From assembly GCA_025210485.1 (NCBI GenBank), contig JAOARN010000029.1:1-32284 (forward strand): a stretch of DNA of 32,284 nt. Reading direction: 5' to 3'. The notes under the pieces were generated by a model. That model ran no database searches, was not told the origin of the DNA, and was given only the letters and a program-made list of their open reading frames with translations. Every line of letters begins with the position of its first letter. Position 1 is the stretch's first letter. Below are positions 23,619 through 30,868 of the stretch, piece after piece. A program made the position numbers and the translations under genes. Source of the DNA: Marinifilaceae bacterium (GTDB lineage: Bacteria; Bacteroidota; Bacteroidia; Bacteroidales; Marinifilaceae).

Positions 23619-23655
23619 AAATCCCTGCTCAATCTGTAGCAGGGATTTTTTTTTA
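23619..23655 (+). terminator. Strong rho-independent terminator
   Basis: Perfect arms AAATCCCTGC and GCAGGGATTT with a 10-base loop, followed by a run of T. It ends the DsrE-like gene. It also lies 19 bases past the stop of the convergent tautomerase gene, and the A-run on the other side would allow it to work in both directions. Confidence 0.92.
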
Positions 23656-23666
23656 TTTTAGGTTTG

Positions 23667-23870
23667 TTATTTATTCATCATCTCAGCTTTGATCTGGCTC
23701 ACGGTTTTTCCTCCTGAACCTAGGCTGTCTTCGTCAAATTCTTGGATTACAATACTGAAAAATTGCTCTGGAGTTTTAGTAATTTCAGAGGCTACCTCCG
23801 TAAATCTCTTGATTAACTCTTGTTTTTGTTCTTTGGTCAACTTGGTTCCTTGGTAATTAATTGATGGCAT
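23667..23870 (-). CDS. 4-Oxalocrotonate tautomerase-family protein (second copy)
   Basis: 67 residues beginning MPSINY, with Pro1 as catalytic base after Met removal. LTKEQKQELIKRFTEVASEI and the later FFSIVIQEFDEDSLGSGGKT match the layout of the protein at 15169-15369, including the conserved DxLGxxGK end region. It is a monocistronic gene, with a -7 element at 23899-23906 and the terminator at 23619-23655 after it. Function as for the paralogue: tautomerisation or hydration of small unsaturated acids. Confidence 0.87.
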   Translation of the reverse strand: MPSINYQGTKLTKEQKQELIKRFTEVASEITKTPEQFFSIVIQEFDEDSLGSGGKTVSQIKAEMMNK

Positions 23871-23898
23871 AATCTTTATTTTTTAATTATTAATAACA

Positions 23899-23906
23899 CA
23901 AAATTA
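23899..23906 (-). promoter_or_regulatory. -7 promoter element of the second tautomerase gene
   Basis: The minus strand reads TAATTTTG followed by TGTTATTAA, matching TAnnTTTG, about 30 bases before the ATG at 23870. Confidence 0.4.
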
Positions 23907-23979
23907 AAGTGTCCTTGCCCATTTCTATAACCCCAATCCAATAAGAACTAACCTATTTTAAAGCTGAGTTATCCCAATA

Positions 23980-25455
23980 TTATTCGGGTTTGTATCTTTC
24001 GATGCTCTCCTCTTTGGTTAGGCAATTAAGTTCTACCAAATAATCAATCATTTTATGTATAGGCCTAGGAAATTTCTTTTTTCCAAAACAATAAAAGAAT
24101 ACATCTAAGATACGAAGATAAGCCAACCTTAATTCATCGCCGTTAAACCCAAATGTATCTTCATCGTCAAAGCCAAACTCTTCTTCAAAATCCACAAAAT
24201 CAAAACTCAATTCCTTGATAATATCAAACAGATAGTATCTTAAATTTTCTTCGTCGCATCTCGATCCAATATGGTGTTTGATAGCTGAATAAAAATACTT
24301 ACTATAATTTTTGAATAGTGGTAACAAAGCCGTTTCTGAAATCTTTTTAAGTGTTAGACTCGATTCGCCAGTTTGAATATAATTCCATATTTCTTCGCCA
24401 TTGGGCAAATGTATAAAGGTAGATTTTAGCTCTCTATAGCTATTTCCAAATTCATAATTCTCCTTAAGTTCTTGAAATAAATCCTCCCATTCTTCTTCTT
24501 CTACCGCAGCCAAAGCTTTATGGAATAAGTTTTCGCCAAAGCTTTCGCTAAGTTTTTTATATAAATTCAAGGCCTGGTATTCAATTGTATTGGTTATAAA
24601 GAACTGATCCATCACCTCTTTGTGATCCTCGGGCACTTCGTAATATTCTTCACCCACCCAAAATAGAGAAAAGAATAAATCTAAAATAAATTCTTTACCA
24701 TCAGAATCGTCAATCGTACTTAAAAAGAGTTCTTCTTCTAAGCGCTGATTTAAAGTTTTTACAAATGAAAAATAAGATTCAGGATTCTTCTTTATTTCTT
24801 GCCCCAAAATCGCATTTTCATTATTCATGCATTGACGAAAATGATGATTGTCGCACCATACAAAGGCTTTAATCATATCTTGAGTCCAGCCATTGATTTC
24901 CACCAAATGGTGCAGATAATCTTGGTAACCTACTGCATGCTCATCATCCCAATAAGGAATTATAAATTGTGCCAGCAAATAACTGTATTCAGGATACGTT
25001 CGGGCAATCATATATAGGGCTTCCACACCAAAAATACGCATATCGTCTACCCACATATCTGATGTGTCATTGTATCTGCGGCTTAGCTCAACCATTGATT
25101 GGGCTGTGGAAATCATTTGCTCTTTTAGTTCGGGATATTCCAACACCATAGCAAAAAAGATGGCTTCGGAAACATATATTTCCATATCCTCTGTTATATG
25201 TTTTGGATAATAATGTCTTCCTCCCTCTTGCGCCATGTTCAATGAATCTTTCAAGATTCGAATATTTTCAGTATCAGAAATTTGCAAACGTCGATGTCCG
25301 TCAGCATCTTTTGCAACAAATTCAATATCAAACAAAGAGTTGAATACAGCCTTGTCGTTTCTTAAATAATTTTGATATTCTATAAGTGCTTGTTTCAGTG
25401 AATTAGCATCATTTATAGAAAGTTCAATCTTTATATTTTTGTCAAATTGATTCAT
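23980..25455 (-). CDS. Unknown acidic helical protein, 491 residues
   Basis: I do not recognise a family. The protein is predicted soluble: no signal peptide or membrane segment. It is rich in Glu, Asp, Tyr and Phe, and mostly helical. A first part (1-110) has ELSINDANSLKQALIEYQNY and a later HYYPKHITEDMEIYVSEAIFF. A middle helical part contains MWVDDMRIFGVEALYMIART and WCDNHHFRQCMNNENA. A C-terminal part has a very acidic stretch (DFEEEFGFDDEDTFGF) and ends with FPRPIHKMIDYLVELN. It is long and intact, with normal-looking codon use for the window and its own -7 element at 25485-25492, so it is a real gene. Its neighbours do not suggest a role. Confidence 0.8.
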   Translation of the reverse strand: MNQFDKNIKIELSINDANSLKQALIEYQNYLRNDKAVFNSLFDIEFVAKDADGHRRLQISDTENIRILKDSLNMAQEGGRHYYPKHITEDMEIYVSEAIFFAMVLEYPELKEQMISTAQSMVELSRRYNDTSDMWVDDMRIFGVEALYMIARTYPEYSYLLAQFIIPYWDDEHAVGYQDYLHHLVEINGWTQDMIKAFVWCDNHHFRQCMNNENAILGQEIKKNPESYFSFVKTLNQRLEEELFLSTIDDSDGKEFILDLFFSLFWVGEEYYEVPEDHKEVMDQFFITNTIEYQALNLYKKLSESFGENLFHKALAAVEEEEWEDLFQELKENYEFGNSYRELKSTFIHLPNGEEIWNYIQTGESSLTLKKISETALLPLFKNYSKYFYSAIKHHIGSRCDEENLRYYLFDIIKELSFDFVDFEEEFGFDDEDTFGFNGDELRLAYLRILDVFFYCFGKKKFPRPIHKMIDYLVELNCLTKEESIERYKPE

Positions 25456-25484
25456 ATTAGATTTTGTTTATTTTAATTTGAAGC

Positions 25485-25492
25485 CAAAAATA
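25485..25492 (-). promoter_or_regulatory. -7 promoter element of the unknown 491-residue gene
   Basis: The minus strand reads TATTTTTG, matching TAnnTTTG, 30 bases before the ATG at 25455. No -33 TTG at the right distance was noticed. Confidence 0.4.
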
Positions 25493-25542
25493 TAAATTCG
25501 CTTTTAAATATGAATCACAATCTTTGAGTAAAATAAATTCGA

Positions 25543-26451
25543 TTATTTTCTATGTGTCTTGCGGAAGCTAGCAGGAGTAGTATGGGTTTGTTTTTTGAAA
25601 AATCGTCCAAAGTGAGTGGCTTCGCTAAAGCCCAATTTAAAAGCAATTTCCTTAGCCGAAAGAGAGCTGTTTATCAAAAGAGATTTGGCAGTAGCAAGCA
25701 CTCGTTCCGAAATCCACGAATTGACCGTTTTGCCTGTTTTGGATTTTATTACCGAACTTAGGTAGTTGGGATGCAAGCTCAATGCATTGGCATAGTCTTG
25801 CACATTCCATATTTTAGCATAGGGTGTGTCTTCGCTAACTTGTTTGAAATTTGCATCTAACAATAGCTTGAATGTTTTCACAATTTCAGAATTGCGCAAG
25901 CCTTCCTCTATAGGATTGTATGACGACCAAAACTTTTCTTTGCTCTTCAAAAGAATCACGAGCATTAAGTTGGCTATAATTTTGTGTTTATAGATTGAGT
26001 CGGATTTAAATTCCTTAAAAATCTGCTTGTATAGCTGTTCAAATTCCCCGAACTCATCTGAACTTAACTGTTTGGGCGGAGCCACTTCTGCCAATATAAA
26101 AGGAAATTCCTCGAACACATGTGCTCCAATATATTCTATTAGAAATGATTCGGTAAATGAGATTAGATAGGCATCTTTGGTAGATTCAATATAAAAAGTT
26201 TTTAGATGACCTGGGTTAGTAAAATAGACCGAGTTGGGTTTGAATTCAAACTTTTTGTCATCGATAGTATAGTTGCCACAGCCATCTTTTACATAAACAA
26301 AAGTAAAATAGTCGGCACGAAACAGTGGCGACTGATAAGGTGTTTGCTTATGAATATCGGGTAAAAAGTGAATAGAGAAATCCAACTCTTTCTCCACCTC
26401 TTTGCCAATAGATTGAAACAAATCTGCTATGTTTTTATGGGTGATACTCAT
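25543..26451 (-). CDS. AraC-family regulator divergent from the NTF2/hydrolase genes
   Basis: 302 residues. The sensor domain (about 20-160) has FTFVYVKDGCGNYTIDDKKF and NSVYFTNPGHLKTFYI. The DNA-binding domain (about 195-302) has NVQDYANALSLHPNYLSSVIK and KEIAFKLGFSEATHFGRFFK (given in part), ending TPASFRKTHRK. It is transcribed away from the gene at 26654, with a 202-base shared intergenic region that contains the first copy of the 40-base operator repeat. It is the best candidate regulator of both 26654 and 27325. Its -7 element (26458-26465) leaves almost no leader before the ATG. Confidence 0.93.
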   Translation of the reverse strand: MSITHKNIADLFQSIGKEVEKELDFSIHFLPDIHKQTPYQSPLFRADYFTFVYVKDGCGNYTIDDKKFEFKPNSVYFTNPGHLKTFYIESTKDAYLISFTESFLIEYIGAHVFEEFPFILAEVAPPKQLSSDEFGEFEQLYKQIFKEFKSDSIYKHKIIANLMLVILLKSKEKFWSSYNPIEEGLRNSEIVKTFKLLLDANFKQVSEDTPYAKIWNVQDYANALSLHPNYLSSVIKSKTGKTVNSWISERVLATAKSLLINSSLSAKEIAFKLGFSEATHFGRFFKKQTHTTPASFRKTHRK

Positions 26452-26457
26452 TGATTA

Positions 26458-26465
26458 CAAAGATA
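26458..26465 (-). promoter_or_regulatory. -7 promoter element of the divergent AraC gene
   Basis: The minus strand reads TATCTTTG followed by TAATCAATG. It lies only 6 bases before the ATG at 26451, so the mRNA would be nearly leaderless. Confidence 0.4.
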
Positions 26466-26547
26466 TAAGTTTCGATGAAAAAAGTATACAAAATATAAGA
26501 AGGAATGAAATTGCTATATTCTTTTCAATCTTGTCTATTTCAACTAT

Positions 26548-26587
26548 TCTTTCAAATTTATACTTCATGCTTTGAAATTTGAAATTC
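26548..26587 (+). repeat. 40-base operator repeat, copy 1
   Basis: Identical over 40 bases to 27189-27228. It contains a perfect 10-base inverted repeat, TTTCAAATTT (26550-26559) and AAATTTGAAA (26575-26584), with 15 bases between, giving half-sites 25 bases centre to centre. It ends 18 bases before the -7 element at 26606-26613, the position of a class II activator site. The divergent AraC protein is the likely binder. Confidence 0.8.
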
Positions 26588-26605
26588 TATAAACTATAAG
26601 CTCCC

Positions 26606-26613
26606 TACATTTG
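26606..26613 (+). promoter_or_regulatory. -7 promoter element of the first NTF2-like gene
   Basis: TACATTTG followed by TATTATCAA, matching TAnnTTTG, 40 bases before the ATG at 26654. The nearest TTG upstream is 24 bases away, longer than the usual 19-21, in keeping with activator dependence. Confidence 0.55.
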
Positions 26614-26653
26614 TATTATCAATGTTTATAATAATAATTTAATCCCCAAAAAC

Positions 26654-27172
26654 ATGAAAGAGCAAGAGGTGAAAATACAGCAGGAGAGATACTTGGAGCC
26701 GAGTTCAAATTATACAAACTTAATGAAGGAGTTTAGACAAAGAAAATTTACACCTAATGATATTAAGAGTTTTGTGTATAGAATATTTGCTATGTACGAG
26801 CGAGCTACCTGTGAGGATGAACATTTGCCTGCCGAGGCTTTCAAACCCTATGTGTCAAGTGATGTAAGGGTTGATTTTCCAAATTATCCTATAGCAATTG
26901 ATTCGTGGGAAAAATTTGCAGAATGGCATAGATGGATACATAACTTATTGGAATCGGACGACCATCATATTGACCAAATTAGAGTAGAACTTTTAAAAAG
27001 TGGAAAATATGAAGTAAGATTTGATGTTAGATGGAGAGGTTTATTCAAAGATGGAACTTATTTAGATAATATTTATGCTCAAATATGGATTTTGAGAGAA
27101 GAAGAGGGTAAATCTCACCCTGTGATAGAACGTTATATTGCTAGAGATAATGACCCTATGATTGAAAAATAG
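26654..27172 (+). CDS. NTF2/SnoaL-like protein, cytoplasmic
   Basis: 172 residues with no signal or anchor. The NTF2-like core runs from the helix FTPNDIKSFVYRIFAMYERA to the C-terminal strands. It includes FKPYVSSDVRVDFPNYPIAI (strand and loop), SWEKFAEWHRWIHNLLESDD, HHIDQIRVELL, and FDVRWRGLFKDGTYL, with VIERYIARDNDPMIEK at the end. The H-H-W-rich middle region could line a pocket. Preceded by operator copy 1 and a -7 element. The next gene (27325) is another NTF2-like protein, but a lipoprotein with its own copy of the operator, so the pair may come from a tandem duplication. Confidence 0.82.
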   Translation: MKEQEVKIQQERYLEPSSNYTNLMKEFRQRKFTPNDIKSFVYRIFAMYERATCEDEHLPAEAFKPYVSSDVRVDFPNYPIAIDSWEKFAEWHRWIHNLLESDDHHIDQIRVELLKSGKYEVRFDVRWRGLFKDGTYLDNIYAQIWILREEEGKSHPVIERYIARDNDPMIEK

Positions 27173-27188
27173 TCTTATAATTTACGAA

Positions 27189-27228
27189 TCTTTCAAATTT
27201 ATACTTCATGCTTTGAAATTTGAAATTC
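27189..27228 (+). repeat. 40-base operator repeat, copy 2
   Basis: Identical to 26548-26587, with arms TTTCAAATTT at 27191-27200 and AAATTTGAAA at 27216-27225. It ends 18 bases before the -7 element at 27246-27253, the same spacing as in copy 1. It stands between two NTF2-like genes, giving the second gene its own regulated promoter. Confidence 0.8.
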
Positions 27229-27245
27229 GATTAAAGATGAGCTGT

Positions 27246-27253
27246 TTACATTT
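27246..27253 (+). promoter_or_regulatory. -7 promoter element of the second NTF2-like operon
   Basis: TACATTTG followed by TAATATCAA, almost identical to 26606-26622 and at the same distance from the operator repeat. The leader to the ATG at 27325 is about 70 bases. Confidence 0.55.
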
Positions 27254-27324
27254 GTAATATCAAATTTGATTGAAGAGAAAATAGTGATACTAAGCTTTTT
27301 AAAAATATTAAAAACTTAAAAAAT

Positions 27325-27813
27325 ATGGAAAAGATCTTTATTTTATTAATAAGCCTAATTGTTGGACTTTCGTGTACCGATGATGATAAAAAAGACAATG
27401 AAACTACACAAGAATTAGCAGAAGAACAGGTCGTAGTGGGAGATTCTACAAATACCGATTTACCTAATATCACCATAACACTTAAGGCTGATACTACTGG
27501 TCTTCCTACAGCTATAAAGGCATATCAAGTAGGGGCCAACTCTGAGAATATAGAATGGTATTTACACGCCTTTACTGATGATGCTGTAATGGTAGATGTT
27601 TCGAGAGAATTTAAAGGAAAGGAAGCAATTAGAACTTGGGCTAATAGAGAGGTAATCCCTAGTGGGCAAAGTTTTCAGCATGTATCTATTTTGGAGCAAA
27701 GCCAGGGATATGCCAAAACATTAGTGAATTGGTTAAGTTGGCAAGCACATTACTATTATTGGTGGAATGAGCAAGGAAAGATAACCAAAATGTCTTTACA
27801 ATACGCAAATTAA
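27325..27813 (+). CDS. NTF2/SnoaL-like lipoprotein
   Basis: 162 residues. A lipoprotein signal (lipobox VGLSC, Cys17) is followed by an acidic linker rich in Asp, Glu and Thr (18-50) and a SnoaL-like domain (about 60-162): IKAYQVGANSENIEWYLHAF, DDAVMVDVSREFKGKEAIRT, WANREVIPSGQSFQHVSIL and the C-terminal NEQGKITKMSLQ. The pattern FTDDAVMVD...FKGKEAIR is typical of SnoaL-like proteins. It should be exported and lipid-anchored. It is followed after 9 bases by the cytoplasmic alpha/beta hydrolase gene, so they share an mRNA. Confidence 0.87.
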   Translation: MEKIFILLISLIVGLSCTDDDKKDNETTQELAEEQVVVGDSTNTDLPNITITLKADTTGLPTAIKAYQVGANSENIEWYLHAFTDDAVMVDVSREFKGKEAIRTWANREVIPSGQSFQHVSILEQSQGYAKTLVNWLSWQAHYYYWWNEQGKITKMSLQYAN

Positions 27814-27822
27814 TTTTGAGTG

Positions 27823-28737
27823 ATGCAGTCAATTAATTTCCAATCAGAGGGATTGAATCTAAAAGGAAATCTTTTTTTTCCAGAGGATTATGAGGAAGGA
27901 AAAACGTATCCTGCTATAATTTCGGTAGGAAGTTGGACTACTGTAAAGGAGCAAATGGCAGGAAGCTATGCTTTAGAATTCTCAAAGCAGGGTTTTGTGA
28001 GTTTGGCATTTGATTTTAGAAATTTTGGAGAAAGTGAGGGGGAACCTCGTTATTGGGAAAATCCAGAAATGAAGGTCGAGGATATCATCAATGCTGTTAG
28101 TTTTTTATCGACACATCCAGCAGTAGATGCTACCCAAATATCCTTGTTTGGAGTTTGTTCTGGGGCTATGTATTCTTTGGTTGCAGCAGCCAAAGACCAG
28201 AGAGTAAAATCCATTGCCGCTGCTGCTTCTTGGTTGCAAGATGCCGATATTGTTAGGCTCTATTATGGTGGAGAAAGGGGAATTCAAGAAAAATTTGAAG
28301 CCGCAGAAAAAGCCAAGCATTTATTTGCTAGAGATGCTTATGTGGACTATGTGCCTACCATATCGACCACAGATACAAAAGCAGCTATGTATTGCAATTT
28401 GGATTATTATTTAAATCCAGAACGTGGTGGAGTAAAGCAATGGAGTGCCGATAAATTTGCTGTAATGAGTTGGGATAATTGGTTGAATTTTGATCCTTTG
28501 CCTTATGCAAAAGAATTAAATAAACCCATACTAATGATCCATTCTGATGCTTGTGTATTTCCCGAGCATACCAAAAATTTTTTCGAACAAATTAACTCAA
28601 ACGAGAAGGAGTTAGATTGGTTAATAACAGATTTAGAATCGCCCAATCAACATTTTAATTTTTATGATAGAGAGGAGCTTTATTATGCAGTTAATAAAGT
28701 TAGTAAATGGATAAAAGAAAATATAATATATAAATAA
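27823..28737 (+). CDS. Alpha/beta hydrolase with Cys nucleophile (dienelactone hydrolase-like)
   Basis: 304 residues from the ATG at 27823; the GTG just before is also in frame. Cytoplasmic alpha/beta hydrolase: SVGSWTTVKEQMAGSYALEF near 35-54, LAFDFRNFGESEGEPRYWE near 61-79, and the nucleophile elbow FGVCSGAM with C112 in place of Ser. This family (YcjY/dienelactone hydrolase-like) commonly carries Cys here. The acid is likely D in MIHSDACVFPEH, and the base is the His in NQHFNFYD near the C-terminus, so a full triad is present. It lies 9 bases after the NTF2-like lipoprotein gene and 8 bases before its own lipoprotein paralogue. Confidence 0.88.
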   Translation: MQSINFQSEGLNLKGNLFFPEDYEEGKTYPAIISVGSWTTVKEQMAGSYALEFSKQGFVSLAFDFRNFGESEGEPRYWENPEMKVEDIINAVSFLSTHPAVDATQISLFGVCSGAMYSLVAAAKDQRVKSIAAAASWLQDADIVRLYYGGERGIQEKFEAAEKAKHLFARDAYVDYVPTISTTDTKAAMYCNLDYYLNPERGGVKQWSADKFAVMSWDNWLNFDPLPYAKELNKPILMIHSDACVFPEHTKNFFEQINSNEKELDWLITDLESPNQHFNFYDREELYYAVNKVSKWIKENIIYK

Positions 28738-28745
28738 TTAGAGAT

Positions 28746-29738
28746 ATGAAAAATTTAGTAATAATCGGAGCCTTATTGTTCACATTGTTTTCATGTGAAA
28801 GCGATAAGAAAGAGTTGAATCCAAAAGTATTAATAAATTCAAATAAAACGATGGAAAAAGTACAATTTGCAAGTCATGAAACAAGCCTTGTAGGTAATTT
28901 ATATTATCCAGAAAATTATGTAAAAGGGAAAGCTTATCCTGCTATAATTGTAACAGGTGCATGGACTACAGTAAAAGAGCAAATGCCAAACCTTTACGCT
29001 GAAAAATTAGCCAAAAGAGGTTTTATCACTATGACATTCGATTTTAGAGGTTGGGGTGAATCGGCAGGAGATTTCCGTTATGTTGAAGATCCAATCAAAA
29101 AAACAGAAGACATTGTTGCAGCAGCAAATTATTTGAGAACATTGCCAGAGGTTGCAGAAAATAAAGTAGCTGGATTAGGTATTTGTGCAAGTTCAGGATA
29201 TATGGTAAAAGCTTATACAGAAAATGCGATAGACGCTGCTGCAATTGCAGCTCCATGGTTACACAATGACGAAATTGTGAGAGTTGTTTATGGTGGAGAT
29301 ACCAAAGATATTCAGCCTTTATTGGATATGGGTGATGCTGCACAAAAGAAATATGATGAAACGGGTGAATCTACAATTATGGTAGCTGCTAGTTCTACAG
29401 ATAAAAATTCATTGATGTTCCAAGCTCCTTATTATACTGAGCCAGATAGAGGTTTAATTGCTGCTTATGACAATAAGTTTAATGTGGCTTCTTGGAGACC
29501 TTGGTTAACATTTGATGCTATTCAATATGCTGATAAACTTCCAGGACAAATTTTGTTTGTAGAATCAGAAGGTATGGCTTTACCTCAAGGTAGTGCTGCT
29601 TTCAAAGCTATAGCAGGTGATAAAGTAGAGTCAGTGAATTTGCCAGGAGTAAGTCAATTTGATTTTTATGATCAAGCTGAGCCAGTAGAAAAGACAGTAG
29701 ATAGTGTGTCAAGTTTTATGGAAAAAGAGTTGAAATAG
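28746..29738 (+). CDS. Alpha/beta hydrolase lipoprotein, catalytic His replaced
   Basis: 330 residues. A lipoprotein signal (lipobox TLFSC, Cys17) precedes the same hydrolase fold as the gene before it: VTGAWTTVKEQMPNLYAEKL, MTFDFRGWGESAGDFRYVED, and elbow GLGICASSGYM with C147. At the C-terminus the aligned stretch is GVSQFDFYDQ against NQHFNFYDR of the paralogue, so Gln stands where the catalytic His should be. The acid-loop is ESEGMALPQG against HSDACVFPEH, so Asp is Glu. It is probably a periplasmic, impaired or non-hydrolytic binding form made by gene duplication. Last gene of its operon; terminator at 29811-29842. Confidence 0.88.
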   Translation: MKNLVIIGALLFTLFSCESDKKELNPKVLINSNKTMEKVQFASHETSLVGNLYYPENYVKGKAYPAIIVTGAWTTVKEQMPNLYAEKLAKRGFITMTFDFRGWGESAGDFRYVEDPIKKTEDIVAAANYLRTLPEVAENKVAGLGICASSGYMVKAYTENAIDAAAIAAPWLHNDEIVRVVYGGDTKDIQPLLDMGDAAQKKYDETGESTIMVAASSTDKNSLMFQAPYYTEPDRGLIAAYDNKFNVASWRPWLTFDAIQYADKLPGQILFVESEGMALPQGSAAFKAIAGDKVESVNLPGVSQFDFYDQAEPVEKTVDSVSSFMEKELK

Positions 29739-29810
29739 AATAAAGGGTTGTAAATAAATTTGAGTCACACCTTGGTGTAATTTCGTTTTAAGACCATAGT
29801 TTTGAGGACA

Positions 29811-29842
29811 AAGCTCTCTGGAATTAATTTTACAGAGAGCTT
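29811..29842. terminator. Bidirectional terminator
   Basis: Perfect 10-base arms AAGCTCTCTG and CAGAGAGCTT with a 12-base loop, followed on the plus strand by ATTTTA. It lies between the convergent hydrolase gene (ends 29738) and AraC gene (ends 29846). Confidence 0.8.
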
Positions 29843-29845
29843 ATT

Positions 29846-30763
29846 TTAGTGATTATTGTTCCTGAATTCCTTTGGGCTTACACCTACTTTCTTTTTAAAG
29901 AAAGAACTAAAATGACTGGGAGTTTCAAAATGCAAAGAATATGCTATTTCTTTCATAGAATCTGTGGTTTGTGACAATTGCCCTTTTGCAAGTTGGATTA
30001 TATGGTCATGAATGTGATTTAGTGCAGTTAATCCAGTTATAGATTTTACAACGGCATTTAAGTGGTTGGGATGTATATTTAATATTTGTGCATAAAAACT
30101 AGTCGAATGTGGGTTTGAAAACATCTCTAATACTCCATTTGGTTGAAAGCTATTTTTAATTAATTCTTGAAATCTAGTTAGAAGTTTTAAGTTTGCATTT
30201 CTAATTTGCTGTTCGGCTTTCGAATTATCAACCTGTTGATTAAATAATCTCTTTACTAGATTTAATAGTAACAGAACATATGAATTGATGAAATTTTGTT
30301 TGTCAATATTGTCACTATAATATTCATCTTCTATCTGCCTAAAAATAAGTAGTATGTTTTTGAGTTTGTTTTCAGGAATTTCAAAAGGAATAGCTTTATC
30401 TATTTTAAGAAATGGAAATTCATCCAATAAAGTATCAAATATTCTGGATTGAGCTAAAAAATCTTGAGAAAACATAATATAGTAACCACTCCAATTAGGC
30501 AATATATCCCAAGATAGAATTTGAAATGGAGAATTGAAAAATACGCTAACTCCATCGGCAGAACTAGTTTTGTCACCAACTTTGAATTTACCACCACCAT
30601 TTGCCTTAATTGCAATAGAGTAGAATTCATGTCTAAAAGCTGGCATATCAGATTTAACATGATTCATATTGTCTTCAAATCTACGGATATCAAAATGGGG
30701 ATGTTTGGGAGCTGATATTCCGATATCTTTATTATACTCTGCAATGGTTTTGAAGTGTTTCAT
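29846..30763 (-). CDS. AraC-family regulator, member of the in-window trio
   Basis: 305-residue complete regulator. The sensor domain has HPHFDIRRFEDNMNH, MPAFRHEFYSIAIKANGGGK and GVSVFFNSPFQILSWDILPN. The DNA-binding domain has ILNIHPNHLNAVVKSITGLT and MKEIAYSLHFETPSHFSSFF, ending SPKEFRNNNH. It aligns end to end with 21937-22857, and its second two thirds align very closely with the truncated gene at 2324-2956, which is closer to it than to the other. It is convergent to the hydrolase operon, with a -7 element at 30838-30845. Likely regulates nearby enzyme operons; no direct evidence of target. Confidence 0.93.
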   Translation of the reverse strand: MKHFKTIAEYNKDIGISAPKHPHFDIRRFEDNMNHVKSDMPAFRHEFYSIAIKANGGGKFKVGDKTSSADGVSVFFNSPFQILSWDILPNWSGYYIMFSQDFLAQSRIFDTLLDEFPFLKIDKAIPFEIPENKLKNILLIFRQIEDEYYSDNIDKQNFINSYVLLLLNLVKRLFNQQVDNSKAEQQIRNANLKLLTRFQELIKNSFQPNGVLEMFSNPHSTSFYAQILNIHPNHLNAVVKSITGLTALNHIHDHIIQLAKGQLSQTTDSMKEIAYSLHFETPSHFSSFFKKKVGVSPKEFRNNNH

Positions 30764-30837
30764 AATTAGATTAATTCGTCTGTTTTGTTTCTTAGAGATG
30801 TTATAAGAGTAAAAGTCCCTAGTTTTTAAAGAATTTA

Positions 30838-30845
30838 CAAAGATA
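30838..30845 (-). promoter_or_regulatory. -7 promoter element of the last AraC gene
   Basis: The minus strand reads TATCTTTG followed by TAAATTC, matching TAnnTTTG, about 75 bases before the ATG at 30763. Confidence 0.4.
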
Positions 30846-30868
30846 ACTTAGAAACTGTCTAAAATTTT

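Noticed and set aside
29767..29778. Short inverted repeat ACACCTTGGTGT after the hydrolase lipoprotein gene
   Set aside because: Only 5-base arms with no T-run; the stronger hairpin at 29811-29842 explains termination.
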